Below are positions 33,810-45,240 of a stretch of 64,000 nt of DNA, piece after piece. The notes below the pieces were generated by a model. The model was not told where the DNA came from and ran no database searches. It saw only the letters and a list, made by a program, of their open reading frames with translations. The DNA is from Calvatia gigantea. Its lineage: Eukaryota; Basidiomycota; Agaricomycetes; Agaricales; Lycoperdaceae. Numbering within the stretch: position 1 is the first letter of the stretch; each line of letters starts with the position of its first letter. The stretch is from NCBI GenBank assembly GCA_025093985.1, contig JACAAK010000001.1:1984001-2048000 (forward strand), in the 5' to 3' direction. A program made the position numbers and the translations under genes.

Positions 33810-34489
33810 TCACGATTGAGTGCTCGAATTTCCGTTCGGTGGTGGTGAGTGTGTGCTGGACTGAGGAGATGACGGTGTTGGGGACGCTTCAGCGGCCGAT
33901 TCCAGCTCTTTCAGCTCCGCTTCTAATCGTTCGCGTGCCCGTACGACTTTTGATTGCAGGTAGTGTGAATACGCAGGTGGCGTTTGCTTCCCGGTCGCTG
34001 GCTTGTCAGCTTTTGGTGCAGGGGGTGAGTTGGCTTTGAACAAGTGTTCGTAGTTCTGGCATCGGAATTTCATTATGAGATGAATGCAAGAAATTTTCAA
34101 AAAATCTTCGTGGCCCACTTTGAGAACATTCTCTATTCCGTCGTCTCTCCTCACGTTTAAAATTAATTGGGCCTCGTCCAATGTCATTCGGTGTTGGCGA
34201 GTCAGGTTGTCGGTGACGGAACCGGAGGTGGCATGGCCGACGCCCGCAACGTCTCCACCCATGGCAGCCTGTGGTGACTGCTTGGCATCTGGAATTCAAG
34301 TTTAGCGAGCTGGTCTGGAGGACAAAAGGAACGAGCGTACTCTTGACGGCCTGTCGTCCGGCCTCATAGAAGGCCTTGCCCAGGATACGGGTTCCTGTGA
34401 GGAAAATCTGGACAATAACCCTAGGGGAGGACTAGCAAACGATGTCAACAACTAAGCAAGGGATACGACTGGAATTGAAGACTTGCCAT
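33810..34489 (-). CDS. PAM16: Mitochondrial import motor subunit Pam16/Tim16
   Basis: J-like protein that holds Pam18 at the TIM23 channel and restrains Hsp70 stimulation. 171 residues. Exons, minus strand: 34489-34470, 34420-34341, 34288-34119, 34055-33810. N-terminus MASLQFQVIVQIFLTGTRIL with a hydrophobic segment, then GKAFYEAGRQAVKN. The degenerate J domain reads RMTLDEAQLILNV, NYEHLFKAN and YLQSKVVRARERLEAELKEL; the HPD of true J proteins is replaced by RDD, as expected for this family. The last intron (34118-34056, 63 bases) is a multiple of three with no stop, so unspliced mRNA stays open. The C-terminal tail is Ser/Pro-rich. Divergent from RPA43 with 124 bases between starts. Confidence 0.93.
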
Positions 34490-34613
34490 GGAGAGGGGAC
34501 GGCTGAACTCAATGTAAAGGCTGAATACACGAAACCTCCGAAATGCGGCGAAGGCACGTGGGAACTTTCCAAAAATTTGTTGTCATTTCCACTTCACTTG
34601 GGGTCCTCGTCCG

Positions 34614-35738
34614 ATGTCGCACAAATCTCCTTCATCTTCAAAGAAAAAGTCCAAAAAGTCATCCAAGCCACGCTCCAACGACCCACACGGCGAGTTCCAG
34701 GTTGTAAATGCTTCGCTCACCCTTTCCGTACCTCCCCTCTTTGCGGACAATCCGCGCGCAGGTGTCGGGGAGATGTTGGACTCCATGGTCATGAGGTACC
34801 TCCTTCGTACATCCCACAACCAGTCGCGCGCAAACACCTCCTTTAATTCAGATATAACTCTGCTTTCCAGGGTGTTGTGCTCTCGCACTCCAGTTTATCT
34901 TTCATCGGCGAACGAGCTATGATTAAGGCCGATTGTCCATCTCTCGTTTGCAAAGTCGGATTTGACGCAACAGTTTGGAGTCCAAAGGTTGGTATGAAAA
35001 TAGGTACGTATTGCACAATTTTTTCACGGTCTACCTAAGGCTCACACTTGCTGTAGTTGGCAAGATTAACCTCTGCTCGCCCGATCACGTATCCGTTCTC
35101 TTACACCAAACCTTTAATGCTTCGATACCCCGACATCATATACCATCAAACGACTGGCATTTCGAATACGGACCTGCGGAAAATGACCCAGAGTTTGGGC
35201 CCGCAGCTCAGGAGAATGAAGATTCACAGGATTGGTCAAAGCGAGAGGAACAAGAGAGTGCCGGAAAATGGGTGAACCAATTCACAGGAGAAAAGCTGGG
35301 TGGAGAACAAGGCTACCTCGAGTTCACGGTTATCGGGTTAGTTCTTGACCTTCCCATCACGAGGAATTGCTTTAAATATTGCTCAGGTTGACTGTGGCCA
35401 ACGAAATGCTTTCACTACAAGGATCAATACAACCTGACCCTTTCTCTCCGGCACATACTGCCCGAATGCACACAACAACCCAAGTTGAGGACCCTGAGAC
35501 AGATATCGACAGGATCGAAGCGGAACTCGAAAAAAGCTCAGACGATGATGAACTCCCCAGCGACGTGGACACATTTAAACTTCTTGGCCAGAAATTTACA
35601 CAAGAAATCACTGAAGATACGCAGAAACGGAAGCTGGAGGAAACACAGGAGTTAGGAATGTCCAAGAAGAAGAAGCGGAAAGACCACAATGAGGGCGAGC
35701 AGGGTGTGGGACCTCGTAAAACAAAGCGGAAAAAGTGA
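34614..35738 (+). CDS. RPA43: RNA polymerase I subunit RPA43
   Basis: Stalk subunit of Pol I that pairs with Rpa14 and contacts Rrn3. 321 residues. Exons: 34614-34795, 34852-35003, 35057-35336, 35387-35738. The N-terminus is Ser/Lys-rich. The RPB7-like tip domain shows FQVVNASLTLSVPPLFADNP and MLDSMVMRYNSAFQGVVLSH. The OB domain shows KADCPSLVCKVGFDATVWSP, VGKINLCSPDHVSVLLHQTF and NASIPRHHIP, then the acidic EYGPAENDPEFG. The tail is acidic then very basic (MSKKKKRKDH .. RKTKRKK), a nuclear/nucleolar signal. The acceptor at 34851 is chosen since it alone keeps MRY and GVVLSH in frame. Confidence 0.95.
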
Positions 35739-35802
35739 AGGTATCCGTCTGAGGCATAAAATATAAAACCGTTATCCAGCTGGATAAGTTATGTGGGCGG
35801 TG

Positions 35803-35809
35803 AAAAAAA
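35803..35809 (-). terminator. Pol III T-run terminator of tRNA-Gln
   Basis: Seven T residues on the minus strand starting 21 bases past the tRNA 3' end. Confidence 0.6.
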
Positions 35810-35829
35810 CCGGCGAAGATTTTGGTGAA

Positions 35830-35906
35830 GGCGCTACCAGGGTTCGAACCTGGGTTTCAGGAACATTCGTCAGAATCCTGAGTGATAACCACTACACTAT
35901 AGCGCC
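35830..35906 (-). tRNA. tRNA-Gln (CTG) with a 6-base intron
   Basis: Seven-base acceptor stem GGCGCTA/TAGCGCC, a D arm GTGTAGTGGTTATCAC (box A), an anticodon stem CAGGA/TCCTG, and a T arm CCAGG-TTCGAAC-CCTGG (box B) all pair. The anticodon loop reads TTCTGA, then CGAATG, then T. With the usual intron position after base 37, the intron is CGAATG and the loop becomes TTCTGAT with anticodon CTG. Total 77 bases, 71 without the intron. Stem CAGGA and the TTCTGA loop fit fungal tRNA-Gln(CTG). Confidence 0.9.
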
Positions 35907-35963
35907 ACGTCAGCAGAGAGGTGAGGTAGTATTGATTAGTTGGGAACAGACTAAGGATAGATA

Positions 35964-37814
35964 ATGTGCAGGGGCACTGCAGGCTGTGAATGTTTGATGA
36001 CCACAAACCCCTCACACATCCTCATAGCGCGCAACTCTCGCGGCCCCAACAACCCAATCGCATCCCTCAGCTCTCCAACAGAAACGCACGCTGCAGCTGC
36101 AGGCATCTTTCGTTCATCTGGTTCGCCGCCATGGGTACTCCAGGAGTATGAATCCGACGATGCCGTTTCTGAAATGAGTACCGAGGACCCTGATGAGGCA
36201 ATAGAACTCGATGAGACCTTTACAAGAAATACCAGGTTTCCAGGAACAGTCAAAATCATAGTCGGCAATACTACTTTCTGGTTCGTATCACATCCCGCCC
36301 TTCAACCTCTAACATTGACTCGTTACTAGGGCTCATAAAGAAATCCTCTACTTTGCTTCCCCGTTCTTTGAGGCTGCTCTCAGTGGTCACTGGTCAGAAA
36401 CTGGTCGACCGCATTCTATGTCTTCTATCATTACTATCTCCCAGCCGCCAAGCATCCCAGGCGATAGGTCCGATGTAGAAGCCGAAATGACCTTCGCCCC
36501 CATGGATCCGGACAGTGATCCTACAGAGCTTGATGCCCTCTTTGACATCGATCCTGCGAGGTTGAGTGAGAATGATGGCAGCGACGTCGAAGGCGGAAGC
36601 CACTCCAGGTCTCACTCAAGGTCACATTCCAGGTCCCAGGCACGAGATCATAGCCTCGCGAAATTGGAAGGCTCCAGGTTGACACACCAGAAGTCTCTCT
36701 CGGAGGACCCTGCCCCCAGTGGTCGCAAGGTCTCGACTGCCCATGCAAAGGTTAAACGGCGCCCAAAGGATGGTCCTGATGCAGTGATTGTCCTTAAGGA
36801 GGAGCGGGTCAGTGTGTTCTGCGGCTAGTTTCCAATGCTTCTGACCGGTGTTTAGGCGAGCACTTTCCATGATTTCCTCAAATTTGTATATCCCCAGTAC
36901 GTAGGCGCAATTCCCGAGATGCCCCTGGCTAACTCCTCTAGCTTGGAGTGCACCATTACTTGGAACAACGTCGAAAGCCTGATGAATATCTCCCACAAGC
37001 TTTGTGTTACATCACTACAACAGGAATGCCTCAAATTCCTCATCACTCATGCTGCTGGTCGACCGATCAAGGCCATGCGCATAGCCGAATTATTTGAAGA
37101 GGAAGAGCTGTATCGCGAAGCGAGCCGTTTTGTGCTTGATAATCCCGGCGGATGGTCAGAACACGAGCTCAATACCCTCAGCAAGGAAACTTTGCTCAAA
37201 TTAGAGAAACGGTACCCCTCGCGCTCACACCTTTGTTAACAAAACTAACTCAGTGCCAAGACGAACGTGGTTCCTCGAGCGCGTGCTCAAACTTGGTTTG
37301 ACACAGGTGAATAAGGAATACCAATGTGTAGGCAATTGCTCCTCCCCTCACACGTTTGCGCCCTTTCTTATGTTTCCTCAGTGCGCAACTTGTCCAGATC
37401 CAACCGTCTGCGCTCGTCTTCTCGATGAGAAATGGAGGCAAGCATATACCGCTGTATTCCGCTTCGGTCCTCCCCAACCCTCTATGGTTTTCCGATACCT
37501 CCGGCAACTTGAGGGCGTCAGTCCACCTCTTTCTCTCACACAAACTGCTTGTCAAACCAGCGCCAAAGCCTTCACTGCCACTCGTGCGAGCATTTCCCTT
37601 TTTAGAATTGCGGTTTAAGCCTAACAAAAAACATAATTCAGTATTCGATCGCATGTTCTCATTGGGCGTTCGTGCAGAAAGTGTGTCGATAAATGGTCGC
37701 GTCACTGCAGCGGCCGTTGCAGGGGCAGCAACAGGACCACGACGGCACTTCCTATACTGTACGCTCAAGCCCGATCCGGGACACAAGCCCAAGAAATCTC
37801 GAGAAGCCCTCTGA
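35964..37814 (+). CDS. BTB/POZ domain protein, basidiomycete type
   Basis: 508 residues. Exons: 35964-36280, 36330-36807, 36856-36896, 36942-37211, 37261-37306, 37382-37583, 37642-37814. The BTB core is split by a long insert: VKIIVGNTTFWAHKEILYFA and SPFFEAALSGHWSET come first, then about 150 acidic and SRSH-repeat residues, then ASTFHDFLKFVYPHLECTIT. A BACK-like helical part follows (NVESLMNISHKL, LQQECLKFLITHAAGRP), then RRTWFLERVLKLGL, a CATCPDPTVCARLLDEKWRQ cysteine pair and FGPPQPSMVFRYLRQLEG. BTB proteins often serve as Cul3 adaptors; that is inference here. The start may instead be Met 12 at 35997. Exon 5 uses the acceptor AAG at 37260, the only one that keeps both neighbours in frame. 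Confidence 0.8.
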
Positions 37815-38093
37815 GGGGCACCATGATACCTTAAGTTTCCACTAGCACGCTGTCATTTGTCCCTTTAAAGGGGTTTTTTTTTTTAAACAGTTATCGCCTC
37901 ATTTTCGGTCCTTGATGGACGTTGGGGTCTAGTAGCATTAAGTTCTCTTCAGCCACGATTTTTTTTGCTCTAAGATATATCCTCGAACTGAAAGTTATGG
38001 GTTGGTATTTAGAACATGAATGAAAATAACACGGGTATGCCTATGTGTAAGAATGAACATAAGTACCTGTCGAGACACTGTCGCGATATATAA
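37815..38093. other. Convergent intergenic region
   Basis: About 279 bases between stops of the BTB and RhoGAP genes, with a T11-like tract at 37874-37884. No gene. Confidence 0.5.
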
Positions 38094-41000
38094 TCATGGA
38101 TACCTGGCACAACATGTGGAGGAGAACGGGAAGGATTTGAGGTTGTAAAGATACAAAGATTTGATAAACATATGTAAACGAGGACTTACGCCTCCCCATT
38201 GAACAACCTGGGAGCGTTTTCAACCAGCCATTCAACAAAAAGTGCTCGCTGGGCCATGTCGTCGAATTCGGCACCTGGGTCAGGAGACCTAATAAGAGTG
38301 GCTAGATGATAGGTTCAGATTAGCCTCACTGAACAGGTGGTTAAAAGTAGCACTGACGTCCAAGTACGACACCCAAGTTCCTTGCATTCATCAAGTTCTT
38401 CTCCTTTCGTTCGTGGATCCTGGAAAAAATGCATCAGTCGTTTCGCCATCTGAGAGCGTCAATATTGCGCACCGGCCGAGGTGTACCATCAATACACGGA
38501 GTGTATAATAATGTTCGCTCGGCAGTTGTTTAACAAGTTCAGATAACGTCTTGTTCCTAAGTGCAGCATCCTTGATAGAAACACCTTGAACAAACTGTTC
38601 GTAGAGTTGGAATGTAAGGAGCGGATTGGGTAGGGAGCGGAAGTAGTTTTTGAGAACCGAAGTAACACTGCAGATGTCATTAAATTTGTCGGTGTCGAGT
38701 AGATCGAATGAGGTATAATCTCCGCGTTCAAAGAGTTGGGTAATCATCTTGGATTGGCTGGAACCACCAGTCTTGCGATAGATTCCTTCATACTCCAGAG
38801 CTTGTGATGATTTATTAGCCGAGCTCTGACGGTCAAGAAGGGACTCTAGTCATACCTGTTGCCTCAACAGCCTGGATGCACTTTTCGACAATAATTGGTA
38901 CCTGCCGATCATCGCCCTTGCTGTCATTTTGCACTTGCTCGATTAGGTCCCGACCAAACATTGAAGGAACTTCATCTCCAGTATAAGAGAGTATTCCACA
39001 ATAAAGCTAGAAAGGCTACCTAGTTGAGAGTGTTCTCTTGAGTGTTGTGCGCAGGGAAGCTGGACGGCGCCTGCGCAACGGATATGGATCGAGGCGCTGC
39101 AAACTATACAGCAAACAATTAAGTTCAACTGTCGGAAATAATTGAAATTGTACATACTTGTGCACCGGAGCTGGGATCCCCACAATTTGTCTCCGCATTG
39201 GTCGCACCGAGTGAATCGCAACACACTCAATTGTTGGAAGTTATGATCCATGTGTCCTTTGCTATTACTCGGTTCTTGTGCTGGAGAAGCCGCAGATTTG
39301 GCCTTATTCGACCCCATCCACTTGAGTTTCCGTGGAGTATGCATATCCGTATCTTGTCTCAATGGCTTTATGTGTCTCTCGTCATGAATTGTACTATTTG
39401 ACGACCAGCTAGCGGAAGCGCTCAGGGAAGGCGCTAATGCAGGGACCGATTGGGTGGGCGCGTGGTTCAGATTCTTGAGTTTTTCGAAAGACGACCGGGG
39501 AATAGGTACACCGGGGATCTGACCATGTTTTAGGGGGGCTTCGGGGATCGATTCCAATCTGCGGGTGTAGATGTGGCTAAGCTGCGCGAGTTCCTCGTTA
39601 CGAGCGTTGAGGGCTGTTGTCTCCTCGAGGAACATATCTCTGATAGCTCTGAGCTCTGCAATCTCACGACTGAGAGTCTCTCGTTGTTCAGTAAGCGGAA
39701 TCAAATCTCGCTGGTACTGCTTCTTGAGGGTATCCAGGCGCTTTGTTAAAGAACGACCAAGGTTTAATGCGGGTTTCTCAGGAGCCGCCAAGCTGCAGAA
39801 TTAAATCAGAAAAGCTGAAACTGTTAACGATTGACAAAGACGACGTACACCTTCGTCGACGATAATTCTTCGACCTCTGCTAAAGTGATGTCCCGCTCAA
39901 GCTTCAACCTTGATAAATCATGTTCCAAACCGGATAGACTATCATTCAATTCTTTGGATATTTGCTGCCTCACTTCGTGACGCCGGTCTTCGCATGACAT
40001 TGCCGTCAGCTTAGCCGCCTGACCGGATAGTAGAACGCGTAGCCGGGTAACTTCTGCTTCAGCATCCCGCCGAGCCTTTTGTTCCCTATCGTACTCTGCT
40101 TGGGCCACTAACACTCCGTCAATGAAATTCTTGCTCGTTCTCTGTTTGAATAAGTTCCATTTTAGTTTGGGAAATATAACGGAGGTTGGGTTGCGTACGA
40201 ACCTTCATCCCATCAAGTTTTTGCTTCAGTTCGTCGAAGGCCACTTTTTTGGAATCCAGTGTTACAACCATGGCCTCCAAGAGCTCAACGTCAAGCTGAA
40301 TGTTCTTTATGCCGTGGTCCTGTGAATCTTTGAGGATTTCTCGTAGGCGGGTAATAATCGCATCGGGCGTATTGTCTCGCTGCTTCACTTCACCCGGCCC
40401 CGAGTCTGTGGTGGTTATCCGAGTGACATTGTTGGAACTAGGCAAGTCACTGTTTGGCAGCTTTCTCTCTGGGGCAACCGGTGAAAAACTTGAAACGGGT
40501 GATGGTTTGTTGTCTTGGGACATCTTGATTTCAAGGGGTCTAGAACAACAATGTTTAATATAGGTCCAGGAACCGATGTTCCACGGCTTACTTGGTTTCG
40601 CGTTCCTCTGGCAATGATACCCGGAATGCTTTTTGTGACTTCTGGGGCTGCTGCACGTCTGTTGTTGCAGATGAAGGCCCGGTCGCTGTTAACGTCACTT
40701 CGGATGTTGATTTGACAGGTGATTCATAGACATCATCTGCCTGCAGCAGCGTTGCTATCTGGTCCAAGGACTTCAGCGCCGAGGGACCCTGGACAGAATC
40801 CAACAGTTTTCTGAAACCAGTAGAATCCAGAGAAATTCTAATCGGAGGAAGGGCAGGAGCGATGAAGGTAGTGTGAGAAGTGCGTTCAACAGGCGATGAC
40901 TCTGACATGTCATCAGAAACGTCGTATTGGGATAAACCAGAAACATCAGCATCCTCGGTCATATTTGGTAATTGAACATCCAAATACTCCTCATCACTCT

Positions 41001-42864
41001 TCGGAGGTAGCTCTGGGGGAGAGGAATATCGTTGGCTCTGATGAGGGCTTGCTGCTTCACCTCCGCCGTCAGAATCTGATCCGTCCTCTATGCCGCGTGG
41101 CACATCTACTAGATGATATGGCGAATTGGATCGCGAGCTGATGGTAGAAGCCCTATCTTCCGCACTAAGATTTGACATTGATGACAGCCTATTACCATTG
41201 ATCTTGGAGTGTAGTTGATTGTCAGCGGCCCGAATTGGAGTGGGGCTCGGAGAACGAGATGTCCCTCTTGACTGGCTTTGCGAAGGTTTGAGGATAACCG
41301 TGTGATCCTCATAATCCAAGGTAGTCATAGAGGGTGATCGAGACCCTGTCAAATCCCTATCTGTAGGCGTCATGAACGAGTGATAACTGCGCACAGAACT
41401 GCCTTGAGAGGCTTGAGAGGTGGGGCGGGAATTTTGTCCCTGACCGTGAGGAAATTCTCGGCCTCCAGGAGTTGTTGGGGAACGAGGGGGTCTGAAATCG
41501 GAAAACGCAGCCGAAGCAGGGGATAGGGTTGCATTGATGGTTCCGGAAGGAAGGGCAGCGCTGAAATTGGGGAGTTTTAAGCCGGGGTTAATGGACCGAC
41601 GTTTTTCCTGCCTAGAAGTGACGGTGAGGCCCTCGGGAAAAGCTGAAGCAGCAGCATCAGGCTGAAGAGTATCACTATCTGGCGCTGTGTTCTGGCCGAA
41701 CAATATTTGTAAGGGGCGAACACCGTCATCATAGCTTCGACGCCTACCATCAGGGTCAGCGTCGGGACCCAGGGCTGGCACGGGAAGAGTGGATGATTTT
41801 ACGGGGTTGGGACGTTCGTTTTCGGGTGGGGGGGCTACAGTGACAGCAGGACTCAAGGAAGGAGAGGGAGAAGATGGGGAGGAACGAAGCTGCATGGCCG
41901 TGGACGTGCCGTTGAGATAGGAAGAAGCGGAATATTGGGGGGCTCGTCCATTGTGAGGTTGAGGTGGTCCTTTGGGTTTAACGGACGGTCGTGTATACAT
42001 AGGGCCTTCTGTGCTACGTGCTGTGCTTGGGCGAGAAGTATCTTGTTGTGTGGAAAAATTTCCGTTCGACCCGGACGATGGCCGGGAAAATGAATCTCGC
42101 ACCTGTGGGTTTACAGATTGGGTTGTCACATACTTTGGCGAAATAACGGGACGTCGTACCCTACTATCCTGGTGATAATTTCGAGCGTCTGCATCCCGTG
42201 TCCTCGAAGACCCGCTACCACCGTTTCGTTCGCGCTCAGCCTTTTTCTGGGTGTATTTTCTGATTTTGATCATCCTTGCGTTGTGGCACTTCATGCAGTA
42301 TATGCCTTGACTTGTCTTTGCAAATATAAGCTCATCGATTCTGCTCTTGCATACTTTACACTTGAAGCAATGAGCGTGATATGAGTCGTCGCCAGTCATG
42401 ATGGCCTCATCGAGGATGGGGAGGTGACAGATATTGCAGTTGTAAGAACAATCAGCACAGATAGGGGACCCATCAGACAACAAAAGGAGATTGGTATCAG
42501 CGGTAACTTGATTACCACATTTTGCACATTTGAAGCAAGCGACATGGAAGAATGATTGGCTGCGAGCAAAGAAAGTTAGACTCGTCGACTGAAAGATTTA
42601 TTCACAGAGACTCCGAGATCTCCACAAGAGGGTTTGACAGTCCCCAAAAATGGTGAACTCAGATAAATGAAGAAAAATCTCAACTCACCCGAAGGCTACC
42701 ACAAGACCGCCCTGTTCGCTCATTGCTGACTTCTTGCACCCAGGACATAATCTATCCTCAATATTGAGGGAGTCTGGAAGATCGGCGGTAACGTGTTGGA
42801 GATCCGGACGAGACTGCTCACGAAGGGGAAGAGACGTTCGGGCAGAGGCCATAGAAGCAAGCAT
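38094..42864 (-). CDS. LIM-C1-RhoGAP protein (fungal Rga family)
   Basis: Rho/Cdc42 GTPase-activating protein of over 1,200 residues. Exon 1 (42864-42689) gives LCPGCKKSAMSEQGGLV. Exon 2 starts at 42559 with SFFHVACFKCAKCGNQV, completing LIM1, then LIM2 (CSYNCNICHLPILDEAIMTG .. HCFKCKVC). A long Ser/Pro region follows. Then come coiled coils (about 40523-39580), a C1 zinc domain (HNFQQLSVLRFTRCDQCGDK .. CSASIHIRCAG), and the GAP domain MFGRDLIEQVQNDS, with the arginine finger in EGIYRKTGG and the core SVLKNYFRSLPNPLLTFQLY. Downstream exons read RIHERKEKNLMNARNLGVVL and GPTLIRSP. The last exon appears to be very short (GEAYP then stop at 38094) and is tentative. S. pombe Rga and S. cerevisiae Rga1 share the LIM+GAP plan. 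Whether a short 5' exon lies upstream of 42864 is open. Confidence 0.88.
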
Positions 42865-43743
42865 AGTACGGACAGGCTGCTGGACGAGATCCAGAAGTCC
42901 GAGGCCAGGGTTGTTCTGGCTAAGGGGTGCTGGAGGAAACTAGACCAGGCCAGTAAGCTGAAGGTGAAAGGGAAACGTGAGTCGTGTATGTACCAGAGGC
43001 CTAGAGACGTGTCGTTGAGTGATGGAAATGCAGGAATAAGTCTGGCACTTGCACCTTGGCGGGACCGTGACGACAAAGGGCGCGTCACGCTGTCACGTTG
43101 TTACCTTACGCGTCTCTTTTAGGAACCTCGTTCTGTTTGTGTTTCGTGGCGGTGCTATATCCCCTGGGCAAGCGCTCCCACAGGTCTCACTGACAACCAA
43201 GAGAAGGGTTGTTCGCAACAGCAACCGGTTGCATTCTGAGAGAAGGTCCAATGATGCTCCACCCACAACTTATCGGGGATGTTTTATCACACGCCTGTCG
43301 TTCAGTGTGTTGTGTCCTCGGTGGGGCTGATTGTGTCGAACCGAGCTTGAAACAGGTTCACTAACTTATAAGCACTCACCGTGCCTCACGGCCTGACCTC
43401 TATCACGTGCACCCTGATGTGAACTAAACCAGTACCCAATTCAAGCAATGCCATCAGTAAATGGTCCGTGCGCACCCATTTCCTCTTAAAAGCGATGTAA
43501 GACGCATCAAAATTTCCCCATCTCTTGTGCTCGGGCATGTACTGTCGCCAGTGAGGTCTTTACCGAGGCACAGTCTTTTGCTGATTGCAAATTACACATC
43601 CGAACCCGTCTGTTGGCTTCGGCCTCCAGCAATTTTTGGAAATCCCTTCCTGATATTTTCAGGTGTATCTTTAATACCGTTTACCAATTGTCTGTAGTGT
43701 AATAAAATCATTCTTTCCTACTTACCACCACATCCTCAGTAAA
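42865..43743. other. Divergent intergenic region (RhoGAP / KTI12)
   Basis: About 879 bases, the longest region between two firm divergent starts here. It holds repeated CGTCAC-type motifs at 43070-43110 and no supported gene. Upstream exons or UTR introns of the RhoGAP gene may lie here. Confidence 0.5.
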
Positions 43744-44873
43744 ATGGCTCTGATCACAATATCTGGTTACCCGTCCTCTGGTAAAACTCGATGTGTGACC
43801 CAGCTCCATGACGGCCTAACTGCTAAACTGCAAGAGTCTGCTTATGACGGTCCATTTCACACCGTTGAAGTTATTTCAGATGATACTGTTGGCCTTGAGA
43901 GATCTATATATGATGGTATGGGTTTCCTACGGTTTTCCTGAAAAATAGGCTCAAGTGATTCCCTAGAAAGCCGTTCCGAAAAACCTGCAAGAGGAACTCT
44001 GTTCACTACAGTCCAGCGAGCTCTAGCCCTAGATAAGATTGTCATCCTTGACTCGCTCAACTACATCAAGGGATTTCGTTATCAACTTTACTGTGCAGCA
44101 AGAGAGTCCAAAGTCCGTGTTTGCACTGTAAGCTTCGGCACCCAACTGCTTCGAGTAGCAATCCAGCTTTAACCAGGTAAAGTGCAGATCCATGTCGCGG
44201 CGACGCCAGACAAATGTCGTGAGTGGAACAAAGCTCGTCAAGATGGCCGCAAATATGCCACCGAGACGTTCGTCCCCCATCGCCCTTCCCACACAGCTCT
44301 TGCACTCACTCCCGCTTACAGACTAGAGAATCTGTTTATGCGTTACGAGGAGCCGTCGTCTATGGTCCGCTGGGATTCACCGCTGTTCACTGTCCTATGG
44401 TCAGACGAGAGTCTTCCTTATGAGTCGATCTGGGAAGCTCTCATAAAGGGGAATATCAAGCCACCCAACTCTGGAACCCTCAATGTCAGTCCCGCAATTC
44501 ACCTGCGACCTTGTAACTAACCCGCCGCCAAAATCGCGAACTTTCTTAGGTAGCAAAAGCTCCCACTGATGCCCTTCATAATCTCGAACGAACAACGACT
44601 GCGATGGTATCAGCCATCATGGCGGAGCGAGCTTCCGGAGAATTGAGGGGGGGTACCGCCAAGTTAACACTGCCCGGAGATATAAATACCGCAATATCTC
44701 TGCCAGAACGGAGTATTACTCTATCCGAGCTGCAGAGGCTAAAACGACAGTTCGTGGCCATCCATAGGAAAGCCATCACATTGGGTACGACGGAAAAGGG
44801 GGCTGTCGATTGGGAAGAACAAAACATTGCGAATAAATTTGCAGCATACGTAGAAGAGAATATGAAGCAGTAG
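43744..44873 (+). CDS. KTI12: KTI12, Elongator-associated P-loop protein
   Basis: PSTK-like ATPase that assists Elongator in modifying wobble uridines of tRNA. 305 residues. Exons: 43744-43915, 43949-44127, 44188-44267, 44322-44484, 44550-44873. P-loop MALITISGYPSSGKTRC at the extreme N-terminus. Then KIVILDSLNYIKGFRYQLYC (Walker B-like), IHVAATPDKCREWN, ENLFMRYEEPSSMVRWDSPL and FTVLW. The C-terminal helical tRNA-binding part ends WEEQNIANKFAAYVEENMKQ. The first intron is only 33 bases. The stop lies four bases from the stop of the small convergent gene. Confidence 0.95.
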
Positions 44874-44877
44874 TTAC

Positions 44878-45170
44878 TTACTTAGTGGTCGTCAACAGAG
44901 CCAAATATGTGTTTGGGGGTGACGGCGGGAAGGGACCACCGTGATACTCGGCGAGCGCTCCTGCCCCATTACTCCCATCCTCCGCAACTTTAACGACGCC
45001 CCCAAGGTCCTTTCGGCCCTCATAGGCCTCATCGTTCAACATCCAGAAGGTATCTTTGAGTCCCGCACGTGGTCGGCAAGGACCGAGTGAGGCGGTGGTG
45101 GCCGCCTGAGCCTTCAGGTCAAGGCAACCTCTCATTGTTCTCCCGGACTTACTCCTGAGCCGGCTACCAT
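44878..45170 (-). CDS. Small hypothetical protein
   Basis: Two models. The intronless one starts at 45135 (85 residues). I slightly prefer a start at 45170 with a 41-base intron 45152-45112 (donor GTAAGT, branch TTGAC, acceptor GAAG), giving MVAGSG joined to AQAATTASLG, 83 residues. The conserved-looking part is LKDTFWMLNDEAYEGRKDLG and GALAEYHGGPFPPSPPNTYL. No signal or domain is recognised. It is tail-to-tail with KTI12 (stops four bases apart) and 70 bases upstream of divergent ELL. It could be a chance frame, but codon use looks protein-like. Confidence 0.45.
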
Positions 45171-45184
45171 AGCCTTAGCCCCTT

Positions 45185-45222
45185 CCCCCCTCCCCCCATT
45201 CACCCTTCCCCCCATTCACCCT
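45185..45222. repeat. Tandem CCCCCATTCACCCTTC-type repeat in ELL promoter
   Basis: Two near-identical C-rich units of about 17 bases in the short promoter shared by the small gene and ELL. Confidence 0.7.
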
Positions 45223-45240
45223 TGATTCCCTTTTCTCATC

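Noticed and set aside
34970..35395. Continuous frame through 34975-35391 as a separate ORF
   Set aside because: Its ends are intron sequence of RPA43; the inner part is exon 3 of that gene.
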